The position numbers were made by a program, and so were the translations under genes. This document shows, one piece after another, positions 5,044 through 5,553 of a DNA stretch of 5,553 nt. Position 1 is the stretch's first letter. Every line of letters starts with the position of its first letter. Origin of the DNA: an uncultured Oscillospiraceae bacterium. Lineage in GTDB: Bacteria; Bacillota; Clostridia; Oscillospirales; Ruminococcaceae. The notes below the pieces were generated by a model. It made no database searches, was not told the DNA's origin, and saw only the letters and a program-made list of their open reading frames with translations. The stretch is taken from positions 1-5,553 of the forward strand of contig CAUDDP010000106.1 of NCBI GenBank assembly GCA_958448395.1, given 5' to 3'.

Positions 5044-5509
5044 CTTGTTTCACTGCCCTTTCTTTTGCATGCTGTACATATCGTTTCAGCTGTTCAATCA
5101 ACCTTGAACCATCTGAAAAAGAAATCCACCGCAGCGGATCGGCGGCAGAGGACGTGATATGCAGCTCCTTTCTGACGATGCCGACCATACGTTCTTCTAT
5201 TTTTGCATCGGACGGCGTCAGCTCTGCCAATTCACGCAGCAGTGCCCACGCCTTTCTTTTCTGATTGGGCGTCATTTTATTGGGGCGGTTTCTCTCTGGT
5301 TCCTTTTGGCTGTTTGGACGCTCTGTACAAAGTCGTTTTCTCAATTCTGCAATCACTGTATTTTGTTCTTTTTGCGTCAATTCCCGTACAGAGGCTTTGC
5401 CGGTGATGCCATAGACCAGCTGATGCAGAGCGTCCTCTTTGCTGTCCTGTTCTACCATGCCCAATACAGAAGCCATTCCATATATCCTTTGTATGGGATT
5501 GTCTTTCAT
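5030..5509 (-). CDS. gemA: GemA-like protein (Mu gp16, DUF1018 family)
   Basis: A 159-residue protein, typical for the family. Residues 8-60 (RIYGMASVLGMV, then DALHQLVYGITGKASVRELTQKE and AELRKRL) match the core GemA/DUF1018 pattern of a small helical domain with G.....L..LT..E. A basic, proline-rich linker (about 62-86) leads to a second conserved part with KRKAWALLRELAEL and DPLRWISFSDGSRLIEQLKRY (124-144), also typical of the family. Mu GemA modulates expression of host genes and DNA supercoiling-related functions early in development; its molecular action is poorly known. The ATG has an AAAGGGGTG site 7-8 bases upstream. It overlaps mor by 14 bases, so the two are co-expressed. Family call is confident. 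Confidence 0.88.
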   Translation of the reverse strand: MKDNPIQRIYGMASVLGMVEQDSKEDALHQLVYGITGKASVRELTQKEQNTVIAELRKRLCTERPNSQKEPERNRPNKMTPNQKRKAWALLRELAELTPSDAKIEERMVGIVRKELHITSSAADPLRWISFSDGSRLIEQLKRYVQHAKERAVKQDESG

Positions 5510-5522
5510 GCCTGCACCCCTT

Positions 5523-5553
5523 TCAATCGGTAATTCTTTGACCGGTCTTTTTT
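5523..5553 (-). CDS. Possible 3' end of an upstream gene
   Basis: One minus-strand frame is open from the window edge and ends with TGA at 5525-5523, giving KKTGQRITD as the last residues. The stop lies 13 bases before the gemA start and abuts its ribosome binding site, the tight packing seen elsewhere in this operon. Nine residues are too few to identify a family. Confidence 0.3.
   Translation of the reverse strand, partial: KKTGQRITD

Noticed and set aside
5159..5533. Plus-strand frame of 124 residues opposite gemA
   Set aside because: Phe/Cys/Leu-rich antisense translation typical of a shadow frame; gemA on the other strand is clearly recognised.
1..5553. tRNA genes, CRISPR arrays, insertion sequences or attachment sites
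   Set aside because: No cloverleaf, regularly spaced direct repeats, transposase gene or terminal repeat pair was seen on either strand by reading.
5537..5553. GACCGGTC palindrome near the right edge followed by T-run on the plus strand
   Set aside because: The stem is only an 8-base self-complementary palindrome without a loop, and the window ends in the T-run, so a terminator cannot be supported.

Overview
The window is part of a temperate phage or prophage with every recognisable gene on the minus strand, so it reads biologically from base 5553 down to base 1. The gene content (GemA-like, Mor/C-like, gp26-like and DUF3486/gp27-like proteins in that order) is the middle-to-late control block of a Mu-like transposable phage. 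The strong AGGAGG ribosome binding sites, use of TTG starts, moderate GC and the type of terminase and portal point to a Firmicutes host, probably a gut Clostridia/Ruminococcaceae-like bacterium. The host assignment is inference; no host gene is present.

Layout in transcription order: the tail of a possible upstream gene (5553-5523), gemA (5509-5030), mor (5043-4738), and a 135-base gap holding a 17-bp perfect inverted repeat with an embedded TATAAT box and an upstream dyad. Then come a small membrane-anchored coiled-coil protein (4602-4291), a winged-helix-like gp26 homologue (4279-3950), a DUF3486 small-terminase-like protein (3938-3387) and a NusG-family protein (3390-2893). A 357-base stretch before the next start codon has no convincing gene but is full of potential RNA structure and ends in an intrinsic terminator. 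After it come a small terminase candidate (2535-2197), the large terminase (2200-929) and a portal protein that runs off the window (924-1).

The most interesting part is the unit made of the NusG-like gene, the structured leader, the intrinsic terminator and then the packaging and head genes. Specialised NusG paralogues (RfaH, LoaP, UpxY families) are known to make polymerase read through terminators of long operons, and LoaP does so through an RNA hairpin in the leader. The order here suggests that the phage makes its own NusG-like antiterminator and that the RNA just downstream of that gene loads it, letting polymerase pass the terminator into the late operon. This would add a second control step after Mor-type activation, whose likely target promoter is the gap after mor. 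The window also appears to be a mosaic junction: Mu-like regulators upstream, PBSX/SPP1/A118-like siphophage packaging genes downstream.
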